The position numbers and the translations under genes are program-made. A DNA stretch of 64,000 nucleotides from Lunularia cruciata (lineage: Eukaryota > Streptophyta > Marchantiopsida > Lunulariales > Lunulariaceae), in contig OX419755.1 of the NCBI GenBank assembly GCA_948567375.1, positions 41,793,001 to 41,857,000 of the forward strand. Reading direction: 5' to 3'. Positions 10,860 through 22,148 of this stretch are shown here, piece by piece (position 1 is the first letter of the stretch; the number at the start of each line of letters is the position of its first letter). Below the pieces are notes generated by a model that was not told the origin of the DNA, ran no database searches, and saw only the letters and a list, made by a program, of their open reading frames with translations.

Positions 10860-12880
10860 CTTATATTGATTTTGAATTATGGTAAAAAATCCTTAGTTTT
10901 GATAGTTCATTACTTCATTTTCAAATGTATATAAATCTTCCACCCTTCTTGTTCATCTTATCTTCAAAATTTCATCTGATTGTTTGAAAAACTCACAACA
11001 AATATTAAATTGACACCTCTTATTTTGATGCCTTTGGATAACCAATTTCTACTCTCCAATATAAATTTTCTTTGCTCCTTGATTCAAAAGTCCATAACTT
11101 ACTCTCAATTGGGCAGGTCCTTTCTCCATCCTCATAGTTATCTCTCCTTTTGCTTATCAACTTATCTCTCCTACCATATTTGTATCTATACTATCTACCA
11201 TATTTTCCATAAATCTATCTTCCTTTCTTGATTGAGTTTGAGATTCCACACACAATGCACAAGATCACAAGGACAAAAAATTTGATCAAATCCTTACTAA
11301 GTGTTTAGTTAGTTGTAACCATCACAAAAATGCTGAGTATAAGGTTCTTTGAAAGTATTATCCACTTCACAACTTACATAAAGTGCCTTTGTCATCTTGA
11401 CAATGCTCAAGATGCTATCAAATATTTCACATGAGCATCACATAAATGCTCTAGTTGATATCAAATAGTTTCATATGTGAAGGACATAACAAGGAAATTA
11501 TCAATTAGCAAAAAGAGAATGTATCCTAGTACATAGAAGCAATTAGCAAGTTTTTTACAAAATTAGTTTTAAAAGGTAGCTAAGAACCTTCCTAGAGAGA
11601 AGCTACTTGGCCAAATAGTGATTTGATTTGGTTAAAAATTTGACTGCTAAGTAATAGGGCTATCTCCACCTCAAGTATAAGTGTAAGACCTTAGGCTATC
11701 TCAAACATTTGGAGTTCATCCTACTTAGTTCTTGTCAAAATTTATATTTTATCTACCCTTCTCTACTTGTTCTCTTGTATTCTGGTCCTCGGCAATGTAA
11801 TAAAAAAAAATATATTGAAAAATTGGAAAACAAGATTAACTAAGTGTTGTGGACTACTCTAGTTTGTTTCCCCATAAATTTCAAAATTTTCAGAAAATAA
11901 TTGTCTAGAAGTTTTTCAATCCAACACTTTGCTAATTATAAAGTCTATCTAGTCCTCCCTAGAATTCCTCTAATTATAGAATATTCAATAAAATCAATAT
12001 TATCAGTTTCGCTGATAATGATGTATTTTCAAGAGTATTCATCAACTACTGCTTTGAATATATATAAGTCTTATGATAGTATGTCCGCGGTGTGTATGTT
12101 CTAGGCACTCTTGACAATGGTTATGTACGCAATGAGATCCCACAAAACACTAAAGTAGGCAGGCTCCTATACTGTTTGTGTCCTACACGCTTTAGAAATC
12201 TGATAACACTAAATCTTGACAATATTCATGTGTAGAATATTCACTAGACATCTCATAAATATTAGATATAAAGAGATATTTGACGTTGGAGAACTTTGTA
12301 TAACGAGATATTATCTAGATCCACCTACTATAAAGAAATTGGACTATTTATTCATCTTTAGAGGACCATTGTAAATATTTCTTATCACTTCCTGGTCCTT
12401 AAGGTTTTGAAACTACTAAGGATCTTCTTATATTTGTCTTGATTAAATCATAGTCATAGTTTCTTGAACTACTTAGTATTTCATAAATCTCTATGTACAA
12501 TATTGAAATCATTGAATTATCTAATACCATTAAACTCGGACTTGTGTACTTCCCACTTAAAAAATGCAATCCCTTCTTTGGATCAATCAAGTTTGTTCCT
12601 CAAATAACCACACGGGCAAAAATGCAATGATATACTTCCGGATACATACGATATCATTTTCCTAACTAACAAACTTTAACCACATTTACTACCAATAGCT
12701 ATACTTATCCTTTGTGAAAGGCATGAGGTTCATATGAATATGATTGATATTTTTTGAATAAAATTTGTAAGCTCGTATAATTTGAAACAATATTATTGAT
12801 TTATGCATCTGCAAAACGATTTAGAAGGTAAAGCAAGATCTATATCAGTTGGTTCTTTTTTTCTCTAAAATCTCATTATC
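10860..12880. other. no gene seen
   Basis: Very AT-rich, with stops throughout. The stretch 11900-12600 has some long open stretches on both strands but no recognised motif. A poly-A-like run (about 11801) is not enough to name an element. Confidence 0.5.
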
Positions 12881-13009
12881 TTCTCCAATTTACTTCTTTT
12901 GCGTGAAATCTCTCCCGGGCAAGCCGCAACATGTTTCTCTTCTAGTGTACAACAAAATATTACTATGTAATATGTTACGGATATGGTGTCATTAACAAAT
13001 CTCTAAGAC

Positions 13010-13159
13010 TTATTGCATCCCCCTTGTGCTGGCTGTTGCGGGAGGAAAGGGTTCATTTCGATGAACTTGTTTGGCAAAAGACTGGGCTGTGTGTAGACCA
13101 ACTATCAAAAGACAATACGAGGACAGAAGCCGTTCGAGGAACGGGGATCCAGAACTCAT
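13010..13159 (-). CDS. possible small ORF or first exon in a CpG-retaining patch
   Basis: From an ATG at 13159 a 49-residue frame reads MSSGSPFLERLLSSYC..., with a hydrophobic stretch (LLSSYCLLIVGL) followed by a polar, Pro/Thr-rich end. It resembles a signal or targeting peptide. The surrounding 12880-13200 keeps CpG dinucleotides, unlike the decayed transposons on either side, which is what a low-methylation gene start might look like. The 5' extension of the frame is AT-rich and unlikely to be coding. No homologue is recognised and no downstream exon was identified. This is speculative. Confidence 0.2.
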   Translation of the reverse strand: MSSGSPFLERLLSSYCLLIVGLHTAQSFAKQVHRNEPFPPATASTRGMQ

Positions 13160-13342
13160 GAAATGTAGATTAATGGCAAAAAAATGAAAGCAGAACTGGT
13201 TGAAAATGCATGCGAATATGAAATCTAGTTCGTAAAAAGCATGTATTATCAGACAATATATTAACAAATCAAACATCGTATCAAACAATGAATATATAAT
13301 TACATGTACAGAATCTGTGAACCAGTATGTACATAGAAACAA

Positions 13343-14289
13343 GGAGTCAACTCAGATCAAGAAATTGCTACGTAAACAAATGTGAAATCATCGGAAACGA
13401 ACAGAATGAATTGAGAGCAAACTGTGAACCAAAACAAATACAGAAATGTATAAACACTTGCAAACAAATTGAATGTAGATCGTTAACCGAGACTAATACA
13501 AAAATGTACAATCACATAAAAACCTAAACGCAAGGTGAACATAAAAAAGCAAAGCATGTAAGGAAGTAGTAAACGACTTGTAAGCAAAGACCGATTAGCT
13601 GGACATTGACTTATCGAGGGTTTGAATCACACATCAAGGAATAAAAAAAAGAAGTCACGGAGAGTAAGGTTTCATGTCTAAGAATTGATCAAAACAATCC
13701 GAAATCTGGGTATGAAAAAGTAGAGTGAAAAATGTTCAAAGAATGGGGAAATAGAGCAAAGCATTAAGGGACTAGATAGAGTATATCACTAGATGTGCTA
13801 TGATGCATGAGTCTTGAAATGATGAAACAACATAAGGCGACCATAGAACGACACATTAGGAAATAGAAGGTGGCTGTAGTATGCCTCCCAGGAAGCACAT
13901 ACGACTCATTAGTGCCAAAGTAGGTGAGAAAATGTCAGTACTCCTCAACCGAGTTTTTGTTTGAAAGCTCATGAGTGCTAAGGCAAACTCAGTTGCTTCC
14001 TAATATGCCATTCAAAAGCATGTAACCATATTGAGAGAAGAATTGAGAAAAGAAGACTGCCACAAACAAAATTAGGCTTGCAATGTGAGGTATGACTTAA
14101 CATTGGAAAAGCAGGAAGAGCAAAAAAGGATACAACACCTTGAGCTGATGAAGATATCAGAAAGAGAAAAAGACATACTTGGTAAAGACTTGAAAACCAA
14201 TAAACCAAGATTAGTAGAGCAAAATTAGATGAGATGAAAAGAGACAATAAAAAGCACATATTATAAGCTAAGAGAGGAAACTAAGACAT
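13343..14289. other. no gene seen
   Basis: Lower-complexity A-rich sequence with stops in all frames. The opposite-strand open frame at 13978-14259 is hydrophobic with no motif. Confidence 0.45.
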
Positions 14290-14660
14290 AACCCAATGAA
14301 AACCAAAAGAAGAGAGGGGGTTCAAAAAGAGGAGAGCCTTGGATTCTCCTTGTGGTTAGGTGACCACATGGATTATGGTATGAATCCCTATCATATAAGT
14401 AGACAAAACCAAATGGTATTTATAGAAACAATAGATTAATTACTTGTGTGCTCGGACAAGAGCTCCAAAGATTAGTAGGGAGAACCCAATGAAAACTGAA
14501 AGAAGAGAGGGGGTTCAAAAAGAGGAGACCCTTGGATTTTCTTTGTGGTTAGGTGCACACATGGATTAGAGTATGAATCCCTATCATATAATACAAAAAA
14601 CCAAATGCTAATTAAAGAAACAATAGATTAATTGTATGATAGACAAAAAAAAGTCATTTA
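14290..14660 (+). repeat. tandem duplication, period about 193 bp
   Basis: The segment beginning aacccaatgaaaac at 14290 recurs at 14483 with the same internal order: gaagagagggggttcaaaa, then tggttaggtg, tgaatccctatcatata and caatagattaatt. A third partial copy of the last block is seen near 14665. The copies differ by point changes and small indels. Confidence 0.75.
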
Positions 14661-15634
14661 AAGAAATAATAGATTAATTACTGGTGGGCTCAAATAGGAG
14701 CTCACCACCTGGTTGAGAGAATTGAATTACCAAATTATTTAGATCTCATAAGATGCTAAGACAATGATAACCATAGATGTCCTTCTCAAAAGGTTTGATC
14801 GATACTTTTGAGTGTAACTATCTCCCTATCCCTTGTATGAACAATTTTGAAATCCCTTAATCTTTGGAGTACAAGACCTATTGGCCCAATTAAATACCCC
14901 AAAATACCGGAAGAAAAGGAATACAAGTGCACAAAAAAATGAAAATCAAAGGAAGAGCTGAAAGCCCAAGGAAAAGGGGCAAAAAGGATACCTAGCTAAG
15001 CCATTGCTCTCATTGTGTAGAGTACAATACATAAGAAATCCGTGAAAAGAGGTATATTGGAACCTATATCTGAATGGTGTGGTAGAGTCCTCCAAGGTTA
15101 AGTCCAACAATTGTGAGTGGAGTACAATTGATGAATTGGAGTGCACACTATTGATACCTATATGAAGACTCAAGGCTTGTGATCTTTGTAAGGTGGTACC
15201 ATAAGTAAGAGGTAACTATGGTGGGTGAGAAAGTCAAGGTGCCAGTCTTCTATAGTAATAGCCATATTGATGATGAAGGTGGCCAAAGATCTCCACTACT
15301 AGGTGGACAAAGGTGTTGAAGGTATAGTGGTACTCCTTTCCCCTAGTGGCAATGATTTCTATAACTCATACTTGGATGCTAGCTTGTGCCAAGGACTTTG
15401 GTAAGAATGGGTTTGCTACCACCACATCATACAATATACATCATCCATCCTTGAAAGTGATGATATCTATCCGTACCCTTTGGTGAGGTGGGTATGGTAG
15501 TATCATCCATCCATCAATCTGAACCTATGAGCAAGTAGACTATAGGATTTGGATCACCATATCTCTAATAGCATCATGGACTCTAGTAGGCTCTCCTCCT
15601 ATGGCACATTGTAAGATGTGGATGCTCTCAACAT
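14661..15634. other. no gene seen
   Basis: Unassigned, moderately AT-rich sequence between the tandem duplication and the solo LTR. No coding motif or repeat was identified. Confidence 0.45.
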
Positions 15635-15639
15635 CCAAT

Positions 15640-16249
15640 TCTAATGTTCTGAGGACAAGAGAACTCTCAAGAGAAATATAAGAGAAGAAACACAAGAGAA
15701 ATACAAGGCTTCATCTCTCAACACTTAGATGCCCCAAAGGAGCACCTTATCTTTATTATATAGCAAAGAAGATCCTCTCAAAAGGAGCTCAACCCTTGGA
15801 TCAAATACATGGATTGGTGACATGTTAGCAAGCCCACCCTTAGATTACTTTTATGGATTGGTGACATTTGATCCTTGTCTTATCTAGTTGGTCCAACAAT
15901 TTTGACCAAAGGGAATATTTAAGATATATTATTGTAGGAAGCTCAAAACCACATGGGTGAGGTAGCATTAGAAAGGTCTTGATGAGACAAAAAAGAAGAG
16001 GAGAAGGCAATGATTTTTTCCTTTATAGGGAGGGAATTATTTCAATTTTCAAGGCCTTATTCATTTGTTTCTACCTCCAAAATTGGCCCTAAAGTTTTCA
16101 AGGTGTTTTTGATCTTTGCCCTACTAGTGGAAGTATTATTCTGGTGACAAATCTATCTAATATACTTAGAACATCATATAAAGCATCCTTCTAAATATTA
16201 CTAAGCCAATTTCCACCTCTAGATAATATGCCTAGCTAATGATATTACA
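15640..16249 (-). repeat. chromovirus-family solo LTR with CCAAT target duplication
   Basis: Read on the minus strand it begins TGTAATATCATTAGCTAGGC and follows the LTRs at 30609 and 36301 along their length (tctagaggtg, a ggatg block, the Pol II-type leader ending in gaggacaa-type sequence). The outer bases are the five-base repeats CCAAT at 15635-15639 and CCAAT at 16250-16254. This proves a complete insertion and loss of the internal region by LTR-LTR recombination. The terminal TG at the low-coordinate edge has decayed to TC. Confidence 0.88.
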
Positions 16250-16544
16250 CCAATGTTGAACCATACTAGCATTGGTTTGATATGCGCAAGAATGTTGGAT
16301 GTGGTAGACCTAACCAAAGTTAAATAGCCATGGTGAACTCTTATGATGTAAATTGGAAGTCCTTAATCAAAGAAGTGTGAAGCCAAGCTCTGTCCCTCTT
16401 CTTGCCAGAAGAGAGGATCCTAGCTCTATTGGGTAAAGGTGCATTAGTGAGGATGCTAGAAAAGGTATGAGTGTGCATATGCTCATTGAGCTTTGGTTGA
16501 ATCTTCCTAGAGTCTAGGGAAACAAAGTCTAAAAAGGGAAGAAG

Positions 16545-17180
16545 TGTTGTACTATTATACCCATTGGTGCATGTATGCTCTATAAGGATATTAAGTTTGG
16601 TATTGCAAGTAGTAGAGAAGTATTATCTATATGGAGTTTAGCTAAGCTTCTATATTAGTCATGATTAGCTAGAGTTGAGCTAAGATTAAGGTGACCTTAT
16701 TCTAGAGGAAGGGAAAAAAGTGAGCATCATTATTTTGTCGTCTAGTGTATTGACTTGGTGTTATTCCTAGTTATTTGACTTTGAAGAAAGAGTTGAGAAC
16801 TCTTGGGCCCACAAGCCTTGTTGGTGCATATTTTTATTTAGTCCAAGGATGGCCCATGTGAAAGAATCCTTGACTTAGTTGGTAGGTGAGAATAAGACCA
16901 CCTTTCCATGGGATTATTCTCATGTGCTTGGATACTTTGATACTTAGTAACTTTGGTGTGTAACTTTTTCACAAGTATAGAAGCTAAGGGTGAGGAGGTG
17001 CTCATCATCCTTTCATTTGCAAATACCTCTCTCTCATTGATATCTCTAGTGAGCAATGTCTTAAGTCTTGGAGTTGCCTTGAAGTTCTAGCCTTGGAGGA
17101 GTGTAATGGAGTTAGGGTTCCTTGCCTTCTTAGTCCATGGTGCACTACCTTAATAGCCATCAAAGGTTCATCATGCTAGC
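16545..17180 (+). repeat. LTR of the element 1 family, truncated element
   Basis: Similar to 6481-7182 throughout (gcatgtRtg near the start, tttggtattgcaagtag, agttgagaactcttgggcc, the late aatagccatca). A purine tract, aaaaagggaagaag, directly precedes the TG at 16531-16544. That looks like a polypurine tract, so this is more likely a 3' LTR with a remnant of internal sequence before it than a solo LTR. The last ~20 bases diverge from the element 1 LTR end. No target duplication was found. Confidence 0.7.
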
Positions 17181-17927
17181 TCAAAATACATGATGGTCAT
17201 GGCAATAAATCATGAGGCAATCAAAGAGATGTCTAGAAAGCATGGATGCTTAAGTCAATTGCCATGATGGGTAGCAATAAAAAGAGCACACTTCATGTAA
17301 GAACCTATTTGCCAAGAGGAGAATCACAATGGCCTGAGCTCCTAGGTAGGCTACTAGTACAGTAGTCTCCTCTTATATGATACCATATCCTCCCATGGCT
17401 ATGAATAGAACTATCTACAATCACCACTAGTCATCTATTGATTGTGGGAGCATACATAGCCCTAAGAGTATAGAGAAGGTATGGCACATGTGACTATCAA
17501 AGGATTGTAAATGTGAAAAGAGAATTGTTGTGGGAGGATATGTACGTGATAAATATGATGCTATTTGGACATAAAATTGCAATAGGAGAGAGTAGGCAAC
17601 TTGTTTGTTCCCATACTAGGGAGTTTGTGGGCATGGGTAGTAAGCCTAAATCAATGTATTTGAGATATATGAGCTACAAAATTCCTCATATCCAAGAAGA
17701 GAGCCCAATACCCTCAAACCTCTTATTGGGAATTAGAATCTTGATGTGAAGTTGGAGGGGGTGAGGAGTACATATGGGCTTAGACCTTGCATTTACAAGT
17801 CTAAAATCATAAAGCCAAGGTCTCAAAACTAAGTGTGAAAGCATGCACTGCTTGGACTACATCCTCAATGGGACCCAAGATGTAGGTATCATTTGATAGG
17901 GATAGAAAAAGATATGTAGGAAAAGCA
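17181..17927. other. no gene seen
   Basis: Unassigned sequence between an LTR and the 3' region of gypsy copy A. A 78-codon open frame at 17513 has no recognised motif. Confidence 0.45.
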
Positions 17928-19003
17928 ATTGTCATGCATATATACATTGCTACACACCATATATTTTTATCAACATCATACACTATAGAAGCAAAATTCA
18001 CACATAAGTCATGAATAAACTCTAAAGTGCCATAATAATCAACTCATTCTTCCAGTCAAATCAAATTTGTACACAATCCTTCATTTAACAATTTGCAAAA
18101 AATTGAGCATTGTTTACAGTCAAGCCATATCCACTTTAGTTTAGAGACTCTAGGTGACACTCAATGGCCTTTGTCCACCATAGCAAGGAACTCAAAGGCT
18201 CAACATTAGAGAAGTGAGCTCTCTAGAGTTGCACTTCAAAAGTATACTCCTCTGCTCAACTTAGGTCTCTAGCCCTAATAGTGCTGCTAATGGCATATCC
18301 AATGGTGCAAATGGTGCAAGTGATGCTGGGTTTGACCATGTAATAAATAGCCTAATATGAAATTGGACCGCAAACAAGTAGTCCATGATTAACTACCAAA
18401 ATACTTATGATTGCCTACATTACTACTCTAGCATCCAAGAAAACTAGCTTTGGCACTATAAATGTCATGACATTTGATGTGTGTATATGTCAATGCTTTA
18501 CATACATCATTATCAACATCATACACTATAGAAGCACAACTCACACATAAGTTATACATGAACTCTAAAGTATCACAATTGCCTCTCTAGTTGGCAATTA
18601 GGTCCACTTAACTCTAGATAGCCATTTACTCCAAGTATATGATATGCCCTATGGTGGATAAAGATCAAGATGCTAGATGCTATCAGGCCCTATTGTTAGT
18701 TACATGTTTGCAATCTATACCACATAAATGGTGAACTAGCTATAGATCAAGTACATCTAGGACAAAACCACTATCCTTGATGAACCACCATCAAAGGAGG
18801 AGTCAAACATGCCATATGTCACCCTCTTGAATAACTACCACACACCAACATAGTAGTAACTCCAGCAGAAGAGCCACATATAACATACAACGCAAGCATG
18901 CACATACAAGTGCCAAGCTTGAGTCCATAATGCCATCAATATTTGGGAGGCAGCATGATACACAATTACACATGTGATCCTTAAAAAAGAACACCATCAT
19001 CAT
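17928..19003 (-). repeat. 3' LTR region and 3' end of copy A, with R-U-R layout
   Basis: A segment of about 110 bases (R: tatatacattgctac, then catcatacactatagaagca and cataaactctaaagtgcc) appears at 17928-18040 and again near 18478-18590. It flanks about 430 bases (U) that recur at 29785-30235 and 47839-48291. The following 18590-19003 matches 48400-48810 of copy B. Similarity stops sharply at about 19003, where chromovirus gag sequence begins. Confidence 0.7.
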
Positions 19004-20009
19004 CGTTCCCAAGCATCATACCATGTGAGGGCTTTATTGGTCAAGTATCCACATGCAAACACGTATGCAGCATGCTCCGTGATCTCTGTTGAGAACAATC
19101 AAAAATATTGATTTATTCTTGAGATCCAATTTTCCACTACTCCCATCATACACTACCCCTTGTAAGGCTCAATGTTGCAGGTCTTCTTCAACCTGAGTAG
19201 CTATGTAGCTTCATTGTTGATAGGGTTTGTAGGCACAGGTGCCTCTCCAAGTACTTTGGTTGCAGGTACTGGGTTTTGAGACGACTCTTCTTCTTGCATG
19301 GCTTGATTGTTCCTAAGGATTTGCACTTGACTTTGTAACGTCTCCATGGTCATCTTAATCTCTCAAATTCATTCAACATTTCTTGCATTCCTTGCACTAG
19401 CTCTTGCAATTGCGGATCCATGGTTCCTACAACACTCAATTGCTAATGTCTACTTCAATACAGAGTCAATATGATCATCTGGAAGGTGCACAAACTATTG
19501 GAACTACCATTGGAACCTCAAAAGCTATCACTTGTTGATAATACTCCTTGCCAAAATTCCTAACCACAAAATCTCTAAACATCACTTTTGGTCTCACTAC
19601 ATAATGGATTTCTACTTGAGTGTTGAAAGGAAGAGGATTTGGGACATTCATATCCATATTATCATAATAGAATGTAGATTGTCAAATCCTACTCTTTTTC
19701 ATATATCACCATAGGTAGAATCACCGGGTTTGGTGAGTTCATCACCCTATCCATGAAATCTGCGCCAAAGTGATAAACTAGCGATACCCTCATTTTCTCA
19801 CATTGGATGTACACAACCTTGATGTGGAATGGATTGGGGAATGGAAAGCTAGGTGCGGGAAATTTTTCTCCCGGTGCATCCATCTCGTTTGCTCTCTAAA
19901 GTCCTTCCTAAGTCTAACAATTACTCTATGTTCTCCACCTCAAACTACTCAGTTTTAGTAGTTCATGCTCTTCCAAGAGGGGTGATCCACTCTCTTGGAC
20001 TAAGGCGCT

Positions 20010-20022
20010 TGCTTTGATACCA
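20010..20022 (-). other. primer-binding site, initiator tRNA-Met type
   Basis: On the minus strand it reads TGGTATCAAAGCA, one change from the common plant site TGGTATCAGAGC. It lies directly inside the LTR end, as expected. Confidence 0.8.
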
Positions 20023-20023
20023 T

Positions 20024-20757
20024 TGTAATACTTTGAGGACAAGAGAAGAGAGAAAACACAGATTACACACTTAACATTTGGTGCCCCAAAGGAGCACCTT
20101 CTCTTTATTATATAGATAAAGAGGATCTCCTCCAAGGAAGCTCCACCATAGGATAAGGCACACATATAGGTGACATGTTCTCAAGCTCCACCCTTGGATT
20201 AATTACTTGGATGGGTGACATGTCGGTCTAGGTCCTATCCGGTTGGTCAAACAAGCTTTGACCGGAGGGAGTCTTTTAGGGAATCTTCATGTAGGAGTCT
20301 CAGAATCACATAAGGTACCATTGGAAAGCTCTTGACAAGAGAAACTAGGGGGGAGGGGAGGCCAACCTCTTCTCCATTGGGGGAAGCACTTTGCACATTT
20401 TTGAGGCCTAATTCATCCTTTTAGGCTTCCAAAATTGCCTTCAAAGATTTTAGGCATATTTTGATTCCTACTCTATTAGTAAAAGTCCCCTTTTGGTGAT
20501 ACCTCTTTCTGATCTGTTTAGTCCATCATGTGTAACATCCTTCTAGATATTACTAAACCAATTCTCACCTTTAAATCATATGTCTAGCTATTGGTTCTAA
20601 GGTTCTCAAGTCTATTTTGGTTTCTGCCCTTTTAGAAGAAGTACTCTTTTGGTGATACTTCTATCTGATCTATTTTGACCATCATGTATAACATCATTCT
20701 AGATGTTACCATACCAAATTTCACATCTAGATCATATGGTTAGCTTGTGGTATTACA
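20024..20757 (-). repeat. 5' LTR of the chromovirus fragment
   Basis: The termini are TG at 20024 and CA at 20757 in plus-strand terms. It is similar to the solo LTR at 21350-22148 along its whole length (ttgaggacaagagaagagagaaaa, the ctctttattatatag leader, the distal tatggttagctt..tattaca). The primer site one base inside the low-coordinate edge fixes the orientation. Confidence 0.85.
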
Positions 20758-21009
20758 CATAATCAAAACATACCAATGATGTCTCATAGTCAACAATAAA
20801 GGTCTAACAAAGTCCAAACTCCAATGACAAAGGAGTATTAAATAATGCTCTAACTTGGTCACAAACCCCACATCTAGCAACAAATTGTTGTACACCAATT
20901 TGCATATTGTAAAAGACCAAGATTGAGGAGAGAAATAATAGAATAGAAACTCACATTGGGACACTTGAATGTGGGTACTCCAAATGCATAACATGAGCTT
21001 TGGCTTTGG

Positions 21010-21320
21010 TATTTATAGGTAGCATACAAGACCTTTGAGCAGCTTCTCAAGAAGCTTCCTTGAGCCGTTTTCTTAGAGTGCAAGCTAAGTTAACCAGGAA
21101 GCTTCTCAAGAAGCTTTCTTGAGCCACTTTCTTACAGTGCAAGCCAAATTAACCAGGAAGCTTCTCAAGAAGCTTCATTCCAAAAGTCGTCTACTTGGCG
21201 TGCAAGCTAAGCTAGTGGGAAGCTTCTAGAAGCTACCTTCTAGAAGCTACCTGCTTGGGATCCAAGTTAAGCTAGTCGTGAAGCATCTAGGAAGCTTCCC
21301 AAGAAGCTTCCTAGATGCTT
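21010..21320 (-). promoter_or_regulatory. TATA box with upstream heat-shock-element-like array
   Basis: On the minus strand CCTATAAATACC contains TATAAATA at 21010-21017. Upstream of it lie three units about 59 bp apart with GAAGCTTCTTGAG, i.e. GAA-nn-TTC-nn-GAg (about 21043-21062, 21098-21122, 21157-21175). A perfect GAA-nn-TTC-nn-GAA follows at 21219-21231 and a TTC-nn-GAA at 21238-21245. That is the layout expected of a heat-shock-factor-responsive promoter. The motif match is seen; activity is inferred. Confidence 0.5.
21036..21200. repeat. tandem repeats of a palindromic unit, period about 59 bp
   Basis: The unit aggaagcttctcaagaagct plus a spacer (gagccRYtttcttaSagtgcaagcYaaRttaacc) occurs about three times, and related degenerate units continue to 21320. 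The core is self-complementary (AAGCTTCT..AGAAGCTT), so it can also form hairpins. Confidence 0.75.
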
Positions 21321-21349
21321 TTAGAATATTTTGGGTTAATTTGGCTTAT

Positions 21350-22148
21350 TGTAATACTTCGAGGACAAGAGAAGAGAGAAAATACATATTGCACACTCAA
21401 ACAATCAATGCCCTAAGGGAGCACCTTCTCTTTATTATATAGACAAGGAGGATCTCCGCCAAGGAAGCTCCACCATAGGATTAGGGACACAGATAGGTGA
21501 CATGTCAGCAAGCTCCACCCTTGGATTACTTACTTGGATGGGTGACATGTCTGGTCTAGGTCCTCTCTGGTTGGTCAAACAAGCTTTGACCGGAGGGAAT
21601 CTTTTAGGGAATCTTCTTGTAGGAATCTCAGAATCACGTAAGGTACCATTGGAAAGCTCTCGACGAGACAAAGCAAGGGGAGGGAAGGCCAGCCTTTCCT
21701 CAAAAATGTGTAGATTTTCCCCCCAACAAGGAAAGGCCAGCCTTTCCTCTATTTGGGGGGGGGAGGGGAGGGGAGGAGGAACTACACATTTTCAAGGCCT
21801 AATTCATCTGTTTAGGCCACCGAAATTGCCTTCAAAGATTTCAGGCATATTTCGATTCCTACTCTATTAGTAGAAGTACCCTTTTGGTGATACCTCTTTT
21901 TGATCTGTTTAGTCCATCATGTGTAACATCCTTCCAGATGTTACCAAACCAATTCTCACCTTTAAATCATATGTCTAGCTATTGGTTCTAAGATTCTAAA
22001 GTTTATTTCGGTTTCTGTCCTATTAGTAGAAGTACTCTTTTGGTGATACTTCTATCTTATCTATTTTGACCATCATGTATAACATCATTCTAGAAGTTAC
22101 CAAACCAAATTTCACATCTAGATCATATGGCTAGCTCTTGGTATTACA
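21350..22148 (-). repeat. chromovirus-family solo LTR with CTTAT target duplication
   Basis: It runs from TGTAATACTTCGAGG at the low edge to tggtattaca at the high edge, and is similar to 20024-20757. It is flanked by CTTAT at 21345-21349 and CTTAT at 22149-22153. A complete insertion thus collapsed to a single LTR inside the small LTR-like element. Confidence 0.9.

Larger units (their letters stand above)
19004..20757 (-). mobile_element. chromovirus 5' fragment: LTR, primer site and start of gag
   Basis: On the minus strand: an LTR (20757 to 20024), an initiator-Met primer site at 20010-20022 (TGGTATCAAAGC...), then leader and gag sequence down to about 19004. Gag blocks VRPKVMFRDFVVRN (19475-19657 frame) and FHIKVVYIQCEKMRVS (19689-19883 frame) match the plus-strand element at 31400-31730. 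Homology continues to the block matching 32176-32215 (ttgaccaataaagc..). Pol and the 3' LTR are absent, so the element was truncated by deletion together with part of its host element. Confidence 0.8.

Noticed and set aside
11901-12590. Possible decayed pol on the minus strand
   Set aside because: Some protein-like phrases but no block I could match to RT, integrase or gag.
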